From contig NZ_AP018724.1 of NCBI RefSeq assembly GCF_004001245.1, positions 1,604,501 through 1,668,500 on the forward strand: a DNA stretch of 64,000 nt, given 5' to 3'. This DNA comes from Sulfurivermis fontis (lineage in GTDB: Bacteria; Pseudomonadota; Gammaproteobacteria; Thiohalomonadales; Thiohalomonadaceae). Below are positions 8,080 to 15,643 of the stretch, piece by piece. The position numbers were made by a program, and so were the translations under genes. The notes beneath the pieces were generated by a model. The model saw nothing but the letters and a program-made list of their open reading frames with translations, had not been told where the DNA came from and did no database searches. The first letter of the stretch is position 1; every line of letters starts with the position of its first letter.

Positions 8080-8585
8080 ATTCCGCCCCCCTGCTCCGGG
8101 ATGGTGCGCGCTATCGCGCGGTTGTATTGGGTCGGGGTTCCGCCCCCGTACGACGTGTTACTTTCTTTTGCGCGGCCAAAAGAAACTAAGGAAGCTCTGA
8201 ATAAGTTCAGAGCTTCCGCGGCACAGGGATGTGCCGCCATTTTTCAACGACGATAAGTCGTTGAAAAATGAAGCCAAGCGAAAATCACACTTTTCGCTTG
8301 GCGTGGTCTGAAAAGTCCAGGATGGACTTATTCAGACCTTCCCTAACGAAAGAAAAGGCCGCCCCGATGTCTCGCCGCTATCGCGGTCCCCTGCGCTACT
8401 CGCCCGGAGCGGGTTCTTCCGACGGCACGTCCATGTGCCGACGGAAGAATGCGCGCCATCCATGGCGCGCCCCCTACGGGCAATTCCGCCCCGGACTGCG
8501 TTGCTCGGCGAGACAGAGGGGTTTGAAAGTCAAACCCGGCTCGCCTAACGGCATCGCGCGGATGGCGTGCGCTACGCGCACGCAA
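8080..8585 (-). repeat. Long dispersed repeat, copy A (inverted, interrupted)
   Basis: This segment is the inverted counterpart of copy C (9821-10132) and, in its end, of copy B (9581-9673). Shared landmarks on the minus strand are the GTGCGCGTAGCGCACG palindrome, the GGCGCGCCATGGATGGCGCG palindrome, a paired block around the sequence GACGTGCC, and the tail ending in TTCGTTAGTTT. The copy is split at CTAA by the mobile element at 8190-8342. Confidence 0.75.
8190..8342. mobile_element. Palindromic MITE-like element, copy 1 (153 bp)
   Basis: The element is five stem-loops end to end: 8190-8217 (12-bp stem, loop TAAG), 8218-8237 (8 bp), 8238-8270 (14 bp), 8273-8302 (12 bp) and 8305-8338 (14 bp with one bulge). 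Its ends form an imperfect terminal inverted repeat, GGAAGCTCTGAATAAG against GGAAGGTCTGAATAAG. CTAA at 8186-8189 and 8343-8346 is the target duplication. It is inserted inside the long dispersed repeat; sister copies B and C carry a single uninterrupted CTAA (as TTAG) at the same place. It has no coding capacity, so a transposase would have to act in trans. Confidence 0.9.
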
Positions 8586-8838
8586 AAACCAAATGCGTGT
8601 TGGGTTGGCCTAAGGCGTAATCCAACGGTAAACTCCCCCCGATAACACTCTTGAACGGCGATTTGCCAGACATGTAGTGTTATACGGCAAAGTTGCAGTA
8701 TATTCCCCCATGGGTTCCCTCAGCGCAGGATGCCTTGACCCGTGGAAACAACAATTTGCATAAAATGGATCACTTCCCGGCCCGTTATATCTGGCAATGA
8801 GCCGTTCATTTATCGTTAGCGACAATGGAAGCTGACGC

Positions 8839-9318
8839 ATGTCGAGTTATGAGAGTGCTTCAATCTACCTACAGATCGCAATCGGGGTCGTGGCTATCTG
8901 CACCTTGGCTGTCTATTACCATCAGTTGCGTGTGATGTCGCGGCAGTTGAGTGCAATGCAGGAGTCATCGAAGGCACAAAGCAGCCTCTCGCTTGTTGAG
9001 TTCCTGCAGGCGCCGGATGTCCGTCATGCGCGCCACATCGTCCGAAGCGTGCTCTCGAAGAAGCCAATTGGCGAGTGGTCTGAGGAGGAGCGGAACAGCG
9101 CATCGGTCGTTACCGCAAACTACGACGTAGCCGGCGCCTTGATTAAGGGTGGGTTAGCACCCGTCGAGTTGGTGGCAGCCAATTGGGGGCCAAGCATCAT
9201 CTACTGCTACGAGGTGCTCGCGCCGTACATCGAAGAGCATCGGAACCGTCCCGACGCACACCCGCGATATTGGAGCAACTTTCAGTGGCTGGCTGAAAGG
9301 GCCGAGGAATGCTGCTAG
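8839..9318 (+). CDS. DUF4760-like small membrane-anchored protein
   Basis: Function unknown. The 159-residue protein has one N-terminal membrane segment (about residues 9-26, IYLQIAIGVVAICTLAVYYH), then a soluble helical domain with SLVEFLQAPDVRHARHIVRSVL and NYDVAGALIKGG, which resembles the DUF4760 family of phage- and defence-associated accessory proteins as far as I recall. It ends in a double cysteine. The SD is weak (GGAAG). It is the only gene between inverted copies of a long repeat and has more A/T and less biased codons than its neighbours, consistent with acquired cargo. Assignment to DUF4760 is from memory. Confidence 0.6.
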   Translation: MSSYESASIYLQIAIGVVAICTLAVYYHQLRVMSRQLSAMQESSKAQSSLSLVEFLQAPDVRHARHIVRSVLSKKPIGEWSEEERNSASVVTANYDVAGALIKGGLAPVELVAANWGPSIIYCYEVLAPYIEEHRNRPDAHPRYWSNFQWLAERAEECC

Positions 9319-9344
9319 TTGGCAAGGGCACCGCTAGAACAACC

Positions 9345-9673
9345 GGGGACAGACCACGGTATTCCCCATCCCGCGTGCGCGAAGCGCACGCCACCCGCGC
9401 GATGCCGAAGGCGAGCCGGGTTGAAACCCCGTCTGCCGCGCCGAGCATCGCAGCCCGAATCGGATTAAGCCCGGAGGGGACATGCCAGGGATGGCATGTC
9501 CTCGCCTTCGCGCCAGGACGGCGCGTAGGCGAGCGCCGATTCGGGCGAGAAGCACAGGGTACCCGCAGGGCGCGGGAGTCGGGCGGCCTTTCTTTTCGTT
9601 AGTTTTCTTTGGCCGAACAAAGAAAAGTAACCCGGCGTAGGGGGACGGAATCCCCCGCCAAAATCAATCCGCG
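9345..9673 (+). repeat. Long dispersed repeat, copy B
   Basis: It begins with a CCCGCGTGCGCGAAGCGCACG palindrome-like head and ends with a 93-base tail (9581-9673) that differs from the tail of copy C (10040-10132) by a single base. The middle part is diverged from copies A and C but keeps paired palindromes. It carries the uninterrupted TTCGTTAGTTT site into which the mobile element inserted in copy A. Confidence 0.75.
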
Positions 9674-9820
9674 ATAGCGCACCAACCCACCGGTGGATGC
9701 ACTACCCTCATCCACCCTACATAAGCCGCCAGACGCCGCTATCGCCCAATGAATTGGGCTCCCACGCAGGGGCATATTAGTCGCGCAACAACCGGGAACA
9801 TAGGACGGCATCCCACATCC

Positions 9821-10132
9821 CGCGTGCGCGTAGCGCACGCCACCCCCGCGATGCCGCAGGCGAGCCGGTTTTGACTTTCAACCCCCTGTGTCTCGCCGAG
9901 CAACGCAGCCCGGAGCGGAATTGCCCGCAGGGGGCGCGCCATGGATGGCGCGCATTTCTCCGTCGGCACATGGACGTGCCGTCGGAGAAACCTGCTCCGG
10001 GCGAGTAGCGCAGGGCACCGCGATAGCGGCGAGACATCGGGGCGGCCTTTCTTTTCGTTAGTTTTCTTTGGCCGAACAAAGAAAAGTAACCCGGCGTAGG
10101 GGGACGGAATCCCCCGCCAGAATCAATCCGCG
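9821..10132 (+). repeat. Long dispersed repeat, copy C
   Basis: Head GCGTGCGCGTAGCGCACGC, central palindromes GGCGCGCCATGGATGGCGCG and a paired block around GACGTGCC, and the same 93-base tail as copy B. Its central part matches the reverse complement of copy A closely, so A and C form a long inverted repeat about 1.2 kb apart. Confidence 0.75.
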
Positions 10133-10185
10133 CGCCGGCGCACATCAGCTCCGCCAAAACGTTGTATCGTGGATACGATCCGCTC

Positions 10186-11508
10186 CTACATATTACTCAC
10201 AAACGGTATCCGCACCTGCGCCACCGTCCCTCCCCCAAGGCGTGGCAACAACTCGATGGTCCACTGATTGGCCTCGGCCAACTGCCTCGCAATGGCAAGT
10301 CCCAATCCGCTGCCACCGGTCTGGGCGCTGCGTGATTGTTCCAGCCGATAGAACGGACGGAACACCGCCTCGCGTGCCTCCGCGGGGATGCCGGGACCAC
10401 GGTCCATGATGGTCAGGGTCAGGCCGTGCTCATCCCAGCCGTATTCCACCTCCACAGGATTGCCGGCGCCATAGCGCACGGCGTTCTCCAGCAGATTGGC
10501 GACGATGCGACACAGGGCCAGCTTGTGCAGCTGGATGCGACAGGGACCGGTATCGCGCCAGGTGACCACGGCGCCACCACGGCGGGCGTTGTCGCTCAGC
10601 TCGCGTACCGCCTCGCGCACGTCCACCCACTCCAGCTTCGCCTCGCCCAGGCCGCGGCTGATCTCGAGGAACTGGCCAATAAGACGATTCATTTCTTCCA
10701 GATCGCGCTGCATGCCCTGCACCAGTTCCGGCTCGATCTGCGCCGGCAGCATCGCCAGCGCAAGCTGGATGCGCGCCAGCGGCGTGCGCAGGTCGTGAGA
10801 AATTCCGGCGAGCAAGGTGGTGCGATTGGCCAGCAGCTCGCGCACCTGCTGGCCCATCTGGTTGAAGCTGTGGGCCAGTGCCGCCATTTCCTGCGGCCCC
10901 TGCTCCGGCACCGGTGCCGGCCAGTGGCCGCTGCCCAGATGGTGTGCTGCGGCTGCCAGGTTTTCCAGCGGCCGACTGAGGCGCCGCGCCAGCAGCACGG
11001 CGGTGCCGAGGATCACCAAGCCGCCCACGCTCAACACGAGAAACAACGCGATGGGCGGATGAACGCCGATGCGGCTGCGGCTGAAGCCGAGGCGCACGGC
11101 CTCGTTACCGACGGCCAGATCGGCCCAGAACCATTCGTCCTCGCCCTCGCGACTCATGCGCAGCGAAACAGGCTGACCGGTCAGGGTCTGCAATTCGTCT
11201 TCCAGGAAATACACGTAGGGCAGCAGGCTGGTGGAGTACGGCAACGACTGTTCCGCCTTGCCCACATACAGCAGGTGCAGATGCCATACCTCTCCGGCAT
11301 AACGTGGCCGCTCCTGATCCGGACGCTGTTGCCAGTTGTGCGCCGTCTGCACCATCAATGCGGCCAGATCGTCGGCAGAACGCTTGCCGACCGGCAACAG
11401 CATGAACTGGCCGATGACCCAGGCGGTGAACAACTGAAAGACGATCGACACCACAGCAATGGTGAGCAGCAGGCGGCCAAACAGCGTACGCAGCGCCGGG
11501 ATGGACAT
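10186..11508 (-). CDS. EnvZ-like sensor histidine kinase
   Basis: Inner-membrane sensor of 440 residues. The first membrane segment is at about 10-35, the periplasmic sensor region at about 40-150, and the second membrane segment at about 152-172 (IALFLVLSVGGLVILGTAVLL). HAMP follows, then the dimerisation/phosphoacceptor box GISHDLRTPLARI and the ATPase boxes NLLENAVRYG (N), DRGPGIP (G1) and GGSGLGLAIARQ (G2). All catalytic residues look intact. The layout and H-box wording resemble EnvZ. It follows the response-regulator gene by 4 bases and should be co-translated with it. The signal is not evident from sequence. Confidence 0.93.
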   Translation of the reverse strand: MSIPALRTLFGRLLLTIAVVSIVFQLFTAWVIGQFMLLPVGKRSADDLAALMVQTAHNWQQRPDQERPRYAGEVWHLHLLYVGKAEQSLPYSTSLLPYVYFLEDELQTLTGQPVSLRMSREGEDEWFWADLAVGNEAVRLGFSRSRIGVHPPIALFLVLSVGGLVILGTAVLLARRLSRPLENLAAAAHHLGSGHWPAPVPEQGPQEMAALAHSFNQMGQQVRELLANRTTLLAGISHDLRTPLARIQLALAMLPAQIEPELVQGMQRDLEEMNRLIGQFLEISRGLGEAKLEWVDVREAVRELSDNARRGGAVVTWRDTGPCRIQLHKLALCRIVANLLENAVRYGAGNPVEVEYGWDEHGLTLTIMDRGPGIPAEAREAVFRPFYRLEQSRSAQTGGSGLGLAIARQLAEANQWTIELLPRLGGGTVAQVRIPFVSNM

Positions 11509-11512
11509 GCCG

Positions 11513-12214
11513 CTAGGCCTGCGGGCAGAACATGTAGCCCTCGCCCCACACGGTGCGGATGTACTGCGGGCTCGCCGGGTCTGCTTCGATCTTGCGCCGC
11601 AGACGGTTCACGCGCACATCGATGCTGCGATCGAAAGGATTGCGCTCATAGCCCTTCAGACGCTCCAGCAGCGCGTCCCGCTCCAGTACGCGGTTCGGGT
11701 GTTCGGCGAACACCCGCAGCAGGGCGAATTCACCGGTGGTCAGCGTCACCTCGCTGCCGTCGCGCAACAGACGATGGCGCTCCAGCTCGAGCCGATAGGG
11801 ACCGAAGCCGATGGCCGCCTCGCCCGCTGCCGCAGGCACCGCGCGCTGACGTCGCAGCACGGCGCGGATGCGCGCCAGCAGCTCGCGAGGGTTGAACGGC
11901 TTGGGCAGATAATCGTCGGCGCCGATCTCCAGACCGACGATGCGGTCGACATCCTCGCCGCGCGCCGACAGGATGACGATGGGGATATCACTGCTGCTGC
12001 GCAGACGCCGGGCCAGGGTGAAACCGTCCTCACCGGGCAGCATCAAGTCCAGGATCAGCAGATCTGGTTGCCGTTCTGCCATCGCAGCGCCCATCGTTGT
12101 GCCGTCGGCCACGGCGGTGACGTCGAAGCCGTTCTCGGTGAGATAGCGGGTCAGCAGATTGCGCAATGCCGCATCATCGTCCACCACCAGCACATGTTCT
12201 TTGCCATTTAGCAT
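11513..12214 (-). CDS. OmpR/PhoB-family response regulator
   Basis: Cytoplasmic DNA-binding partner of the adjacent kinase. The receiver domain (about 1-120) has the acidic pair in VVDDD, the phosphoacceptor in LLILDLMLPGEDG and the conserved lysine in YLPKPFNP. The C-terminal winged helix (about 135-230) shows RLRRKIE and YIRTVWGEGYMF. I take the ATG at 12214 (MLNGKEHVLVVDDD) with AGGTGG 7-12 bases upstream, which gives 233 residues; an in-frame upstream extension is not typical of the family. It is divergent from the cytochrome-like gene, with tandem GTTACA repeats between them. Confidence 0.93.
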   Translation of the reverse strand: MLNGKEHVLVVDDDAALRNLLTRYLTENGFDVTAVADGTTMGAAMAERQPDLLILDLMLPGEDGFTLARRLRSSSDIPIVILSARGEDVDRIVGLEIGADDYLPKPFNPRELLARIRAVLRRQRAVPAAAGEAAIGFGPYRLELERHRLLRDGSEVTLTTGEFALLRVFAEHPNRVLERDALLERLKGYERNPFDRSIDVRVNRLRRKIEADPASPQYIRTVWGEGYMFCPQA

Positions 12215-12250
12215 ATTCCGCCACCTGTTGATATAGCGCAGAAACATCCT

Positions 12251-12266
12251 GTTACAACTTGTTACA
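12251..12266 (+). promoter_or_regulatory. Tandem GTTACA direct repeat, candidate response-regulator box
   Basis: GTTACA at 12251-12256 and 12261-12266 repeat with a 10-bp period, the spacing used by OmpR-family dimers; TACAACTTGTTACA differs at one fixed position from the RstA-box consensus as I recall it (TACATNTNGTTACA). It lies between the regulator gene and the divergent cytochrome-like gene, 37 bases from the former and 73 from the latter. Confidence 0.55.
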
Positions 12267-12338
12267 GCTGCGACATTCCGCGGCAACACCCTCGCGTCAC
12301 GCTGCATCCCGACGCACAAACATCACAAGGGGAATTAT

Positions 12339-12953
12339 ATGCACCACTCTGCAGCGCGCCGCAAACTTCGTATCGCAACCCTGGCCGCAGCACTGGCCTG
12401 CAGCATGGGAACGCAGGCCGCAGACCCCCATGCCACCCAACCCAATCAGGCAGAGGCGCAAAAAATGATGCAGCAGATGCTGTCGATCATGACGCCGGAA
12501 CTGCGCAGCAAGGTGCAGTCGCTGTCGCCGCAGAGCCGTCAGACCATGATGCGCCTGCAGAGCCTGCACGATCGCCGCAGCGACAGCCTGACCATGGTGC
12601 AGGTGATGCAGGAAATCCTCGCCGACTACCAGCGCATGGCCGCCGCCATCGCCACCGACAACGCGGACATGGCCATCGACGCCGCCCACAACCTGGCGCA
12701 CCACCGCCTGCCGCGCGGCGGCCTGCTGCCCTACATGCCGCTGGACAAGATCAGCAATGAAAGCGTCGATGCCCTGCTCGGCTTCCAGGACATGGTGGAA
12801 GGCAACACCCTGCGCCTGGCCGACGCCGCCAAGGAGGGCAACATGGCCAAGGCCGCCGGATATCTCGGCCAGATCGCCCAGGGCTGTGTCGCCTGCCACA
12901 ACCACTTCCGTGGTCAGCCGGGCATTTCTCCCAACGTAGCGCCGAAAAAATAA
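12339..12953 (+). CDS. Periplasmic cytochrome c'/c556-like protein with C-terminal CXXCH
   Basis: A Sec signal peptide (about 1-28, ending TQA-AD) precedes a helical, methionine-rich domain. A single heme c motif, CVACH, sits at 183-187, 17 residues from the end of the 204-residue protein. A four-helix bundle with the heme site on the last helix is the layout of cytochromes c' and c556, which bind NO or shuttle electrons; the placement is by architecture only. It is divergent from the two-component operon and probably its target through the GTTACA repeats. A mobile palindromic element is inserted right at the stop codon: TAA overlaps the AAAA target duplication. Confidence 0.75.
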   Translation: MHHSAARRKLRIATLAAALACSMGTQAADPHATQPNQAEAQKMMQQMLSIMTPELRSKVQSLSPQSRQTMMRLQSLHDRRSDSLTMVQVMQEILADYQRMAAAIATDNADMAIDAAHNLAHHRLPRGGLLPYMPLDKISNESVDALLGFQDMVEGNTLRLADAAKEGNMAKAAGYLGQIAQGCVACHNHFRGQPGISPNVAPKK

Positions 12954-12955
12954 AA

Positions 12956-13108
12956 GGAAGCTCTGAATAAGTTCAGAGCTTCCGCGGCACAGGGATGTGC
13001 CGCCATTTTTCAACGACGATAAGTCGTTGAAAAATGAAGCCAAGCGAAAATCACACTTTTCGCTTGGCGTGGTCTGAGAAGTCCAGGATGGACTTATTCA
13101 GACCTTCC
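12956..13108. mobile_element. Palindromic MITE-like element, copy 2 (153 bp)
   Basis: It is nearly identical to copy 1 (GGTCTGAG instead of GGTCTGAA in the last stem). AAAA at 12952-12955 and 13109-13112 forms the 4-bp duplication. It begins 2 bases after the stop codon of the cytochrome-like gene and ends 44 bases before the FadL-family gene, so transcripts from upstream would run into its five hairpins. Confidence 0.9.
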
Positions 13109-13152
13109 AAAACATAGCGGCGCATATTTTTAGTGGAGGGAGGGGAATCACA

Positions 13153-14298
13153 ATGTCTGCAAGTACGATAAAAAGAGCAGCAGCCTTGACGGCGATGTGC
13201 GGCCTCGCCGGTCTGGCGCATGCCACCAACGGCGATCAGATGCTCGGCGTCACGGCGACGCAATGGGGCATGGCGGGTGCGGTGGTGGCGGCGCCGCAGG
13301 ATGCCGGCACGATCCTGACCAACCCGGCGGGCCTCGCCACGCTGGAGATGAGCGAGTTCCGTGCCGATATGGGGTTCGGTTTTCTCAACCCGCCGCGCAA
13401 GGCCAATGGCGCCGAAAGCGACTCCGATCTCTACATGATCCCGTCCGGTGCCCTCGCCTTCCGCCTCGATGACCAGCTGACCCTGGGCATGGGCATGGCC
13501 GGTTTGTCAGGCATGGGCGTGGACTTTGCCGATATCATGGCGGCGGCCCCGGGAAACCAGCCGGTGGTAACCACCAAGCAGTTCTTCAAGATTGCTCCCG
13601 GCTTTGCCTACAAGGTGAATGATCGGCTCAACGTCGGCGCCGCACTCAACATCGACTACCAAAGCCTGGCCCTGTACAACTCCGCCATGTCGCTGCCGCA
13701 AAACCAGGTCTACGGTTTCGGCGCGTCCTTCGGCCTGACCTACCAGATCAGCGATACGCTGCGCCTCGGCGCCGCGTATATCAGCGAGCAGAACATGCAG
13801 GCCTTCAAATGGAATACCGCGGCGGGAAAGTTTGAAATGACCATGGATGCGCCACAGACGCTGCAGGTCGGCCTCGCCTACATGCCCAACCCCGAGCTGC
13901 TCATCGAGGCCGACATCAAGCAGATTCAATTCAGCGATGTGCTGGACAAGGTCACGCTGAAAACGCCGGGCGGCGATCAGGTGATGAACTTCGGCTGGGA
14001 CGATCAGACGGTCTTCGCCATCGCCATGCAGAAAAAAGTCAACGACAAGACCACGGTGCGCGTCGGCTACAACTACGGCGCCTCCCCCATCGAGGCTGAA
14101 GACGTCGCCAACAATTTCGGTTCCCTCGCCGTCACCGAACATCATCTGGCGCTGGGCATGACGCGCCAGATGACGCAAAAGGCGGCGGTGAGCCTGTCCT
14201 ACGTCCGCGCCTTCAACAACGAAATCAAGGACAGCGTGGGCAATTCGATCGAGTTGGAACAGAACGTCATCAACCTGCAACTCAGCTATCGCAACTGA
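13153..14298 (+). CDS. OmpP1/FadL/TodX-family outer-membrane transporter
   Basis: Outer-membrane beta-barrel for uptake of hydrophobic compounds such as long-chain fatty acids or aromatics. The 381-residue protein has a signal peptide (cleavage near LAHA-TNG), then the family N-terminal plug region with ATQWGMAGAVVAAPQDAGTILTNPAGLA, alternating barrel strands, and a C-terminal strand VINLQLSYRN. A strong GGAGGGAGGGG ribosome site precedes the ATG. The substrate cannot be read from sequence. A DUF2892 gene follows after 14 bases. Confidence 0.88.
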   Translation: MSASTIKRAAALTAMCGLAGLAHATNGDQMLGVTATQWGMAGAVVAAPQDAGTILTNPAGLATLEMSEFRADMGFGFLNPPRKANGAESDSDLYMIPSGALAFRLDDQLTLGMGMAGLSGMGVDFADIMAAAPGNQPVVTTKQFFKIAPGFAYKVNDRLNVGAALNIDYQSLALYNSAMSLPQNQVYGFGASFGLTYQISDTLRLGAAYISEQNMQAFKWNTAAGKFEMTMDAPQTLQVGLAYMPNPELLIEADIKQIQFSDVLDKVTLKTPGGDQVMNFGWDDQTVFAIAMQKKVNDKTTVRVGYNYGASPIEAEDVANNFGSLAVTEHHLALGMTRQMTQKAAVSLSYVRAFNNEIKDSVGNSIELEQNVINLQLSYRN

Positions 14299-14312
14299 GA
14301 AAGGAGTCGGAC

Positions 14313-14516
14313 ATGACTGTCGATCGCATCGTACATCTGGTGGCGGGAATGATGGTCCTGCTCAGCCTGCTGCTGTCCCATCTGCACCATCCGGACTGGA
14401 TCTGGCTGACAGCCTTCGTCGGCCTGAATCTGGCCCAGAGTGGCATCACCAGCTTTTGCCCGCTGGCCTTCCTGCTGAAGAAGGCGGGTGTACCGGAGGG
14501 CAATGCCTGCGCTTGA
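14313..14516 (+). CDS. DUF2892 (YgaP transmembrane-like) small membrane protein
   Basis: The 67-residue protein has two hydrophobic segments (about 6-22 and 29-45) and the motif GLNLAQSGITSFCPLAFLLKKAGVPE. This resembles the membrane part of E. coli YgaP, where it is fused to a rhodanese domain. Here it stands alone directly after the FadL-type gene, with an AAAGGAG ribosome site; a free-standing rhodanese is encoded 1.2 kb downstream. Its role is unknown. Confidence 0.8.
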   Translation: MTVDRIVHLVAGMMVLLSLLLSHLHHPDWIWLTAFVGLNLAQSGITSFCPLAFLLKKAGVPEGNACA

Positions 14517-14595
14517 CCTGGCGCGGCACAGGTCCAGCGCCTGGGTCGTCCACACAGTCTCCATCAGCCGCACCCCTGCAGCTGTGGACTTTTAT

Positions 14596-14619
14596 AGCGG
14601 CCTTCGGGCCGCTTTTTTT
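14596..14619 (+). terminator. Intrinsic terminator after the DUF2892 gene
   Basis: AGCGGCC and GGCCGCT pair around a TTCG tetraloop, followed by a T tract (14613-14619). It closes the FadL-DUF2892 transcription unit. Confidence 0.9.
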
Positions 14620-14681
14620 CTTGGAACGGGGCGGCAAAGCACCTACAATGGCCTGCACATCCCGCAACCCAGGACCGCATC

Positions 14682-15167
14682 ATGCAAATTTCCGTTCACA
14701 AAGTCGTCACCATCGACTACACCCTCACCGATGATCAGGGCAATGTCATCGACAGTTCCAAGGGCGGCGACCCGCTGGCCTACATCCACGGCATCGGCAA
14801 CATCATTCCCGGCCTGGAGTCGGCGCTGGAAGGCAAGAAGGCCGGCGACGCACTCAAGGTTTCCATACCGCCGCAGGAAGGCTACGGCGAGCGCGACGAC
14901 AGCATGATGCAGGAAGTGCCGCGTCAGATGTTCGAAACCCCGGAAGAGATTCAGGTCGGCATGCAGTTCCACACCATGACCGAGAACGGCCAGCCGATGG
15001 TGGTTACCGTGGTGGAAACCTCGCCGGAGACCATCACCGTCGATGCCAACCACCCTCTGGCCGGTCAGACGCTGAACTTCGATGTCACCATCGTCGGAGT
15101 ACGCGACGCCACCGCAGAAGAGCTGGAGCACGGCCACGTGCACGGCGCCGGCGGCCATCACCACTGA
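14682..15167 (+). CDS. slyD: SlyD-like FKBP-type peptidyl-prolyl isomerase
   Basis: Cytoplasmic prolyl isomerase/chaperone that also supplies nickel in enterobacteria. The FKBP half motifs flank an inserted flap (IF) domain: VIDSSKGGDPLAYIHGIGNIIPGLESALEGKKAGD at the front, and DANHPLAGQTLNFDVTIVGVRDATAEE at the back. The C-terminal tail HGHVHGAGGHHH is a short histidine-rich metal-binding end. Total length is 161 residues, shorter than E. coli SlyD (196) because the tail is shorter. AGGA precedes the ATG. Confidence 0.95.
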   Translation: MQISVHKVVTIDYTLTDDQGNVIDSSKGGDPLAYIHGIGNIIPGLESALEGKKAGDALKVSIPPQEGYGERDDSMMQEVPRQMFETPEEIQVGMQFHTMTENGQPMVVTVVETSPETITVDANHPLAGQTLNFDVTIVGVRDATAEELEHGHVHGAGGHHH

Positions 15168-15169
15168 TG

Positions 15170-15210
15170 AAAAACCGGCCGGGTCATGCCCCATGGGCTG
15201 ACCCGGCCGG
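15170..15210 (-). terminator. Terminator hairpin between convergent slyD and the S24-like gene
   Basis: CCGGCCGGGTCA (15175-15186) and TGACCCGGCCGG (15199-15210) form a 12-bp stem. On the minus strand it is followed by TTTTT, so it terminates the S24-like gene; it may also slow polymerase from slyD. Confidence 0.75.
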
Positions 15211-15227
15211 CATGGCCTGGCATTGAA

Positions 15228-15617
15228 TCAGGCGTAATGCTTGATGTTCTTGCGTCCCCCGCCCTTGCCCTTCTTCTGCACGATTACCCCCTTCACCACC
15301 TCTACGCCGGGCACCTGTTCCATCGGGTAGGCAGGATTCAGTGCCTTGAGATAGCTGCGGCCTTCCACCACCACATACTGGCGGAAGATGTACTCATCGT
15401 TATGATAGGCCACGACATAGGAACCGTCCTTCACCACGTTCTTCGGGTAGATGACGATGACGTCGCCCTCGACGAACTCCGGCTGCATGCTGTCGCCCAG
15501 CACCATCAGTGCGTAGGGCTCGTTGCCCTCGCATGGGCTGGAAAACGCCGCCAGGCGCTCGTCCTCCACTGCCGGCGACTGTTCGTTCATGATGGGGATG
15601 AATTTTTCCACGCTCAT
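15228..15617 (-). CDS. S24/LexA-like peptidase-fold protein without DNA-binding domain
   Basis: The 129-residue protein corresponds to the C-terminal half of LexA/UmuD-type proteins. The serine box is VLGDSMQPEFVEGDVIVI. The strand that should carry the catalytic lysine reads VVAYHNDEYIFRQYVV, with arginine (FRQ) where LexA has lysine, so self-cleavage may be lost. The C-terminus is very basic (KKGKGGGRKNIKHYA). I place the start at the ATG at 15617, 8 bases after GGAGG. It is divergent from the rhodanese gene, and an 8-7-8 inverted repeat lies in the shared promoter region. It could be a DNA-free regulator partner or a UmuD-like protein; the function is not established. Confidence 0.75.
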   Translation of the reverse strand: MSVEKFIPIMNEQSPAVEDERLAAFSSPCEGNEPYALMVLGDSMQPEFVEGDVIVIYPKNVVKDGSYVVAYHNDEYIFRQYVVVEGRSYLKALNPAYPMEQVPGVEVVKGVIVQKKGKGGGRKNIKHYA

Positions 15618-15643
15618 GTTGCGCGCCTCCACTTGCTATGCAC

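Larger units (their letters stand above)
7973..8838. other. Repeat-rich intergenic region after mfd
   Basis: No gene is supported here. It holds a 9-bp hairpin (CCTTCTCCC at 8006-8014 with GGGAGAAGG at 8018-8026) of a type often scattered between proteobacterial genes, copy A of a long dispersed repeat (about 8080-8585) split by the first palindromic mobile element (8190-8342), and then about 250 bases (8586-8838) of lower GC before the DUF4760-like gene. The short reading frames present are palindrome-driven and have no ribosome sites. Confidence 0.7.
9319..10185. other. Repeat-rich intergenic region before the histidine kinase gene
   Basis: No gene is supported. It contains copy B and copy C of the long dispersed repeat in the same orientation, separated by about 150 bases. 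The many overlapping reading frames on both strands come from GC-rich palindromes. Together with copy A these copies enclose the DUF4760-like gene. Confidence 0.7.

Noticed and set aside
8268-8645. Reading frames of up to 125 residues in the repeat island on both strands
   Set aside because: They recur in each repeat copy in several frames, begin inside the mobile element or palindromes and have no ribosome sites; they are by-products of GC-rich repeats.
8641-8838. Possible integron attC-like site before the DUF4760-like gene (GTTAT/TAACAC words)
   Set aside because: No paired RYYYAAC and GTTRRRY cores with the right spacing and no integrase in view.
8186-13112. CRISPR-like interpretation of the regularly palindromic 153-bp copies
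   Set aside because: The copies are kilobases apart, flanked by target duplications and without spacers, so they are mobile elements.
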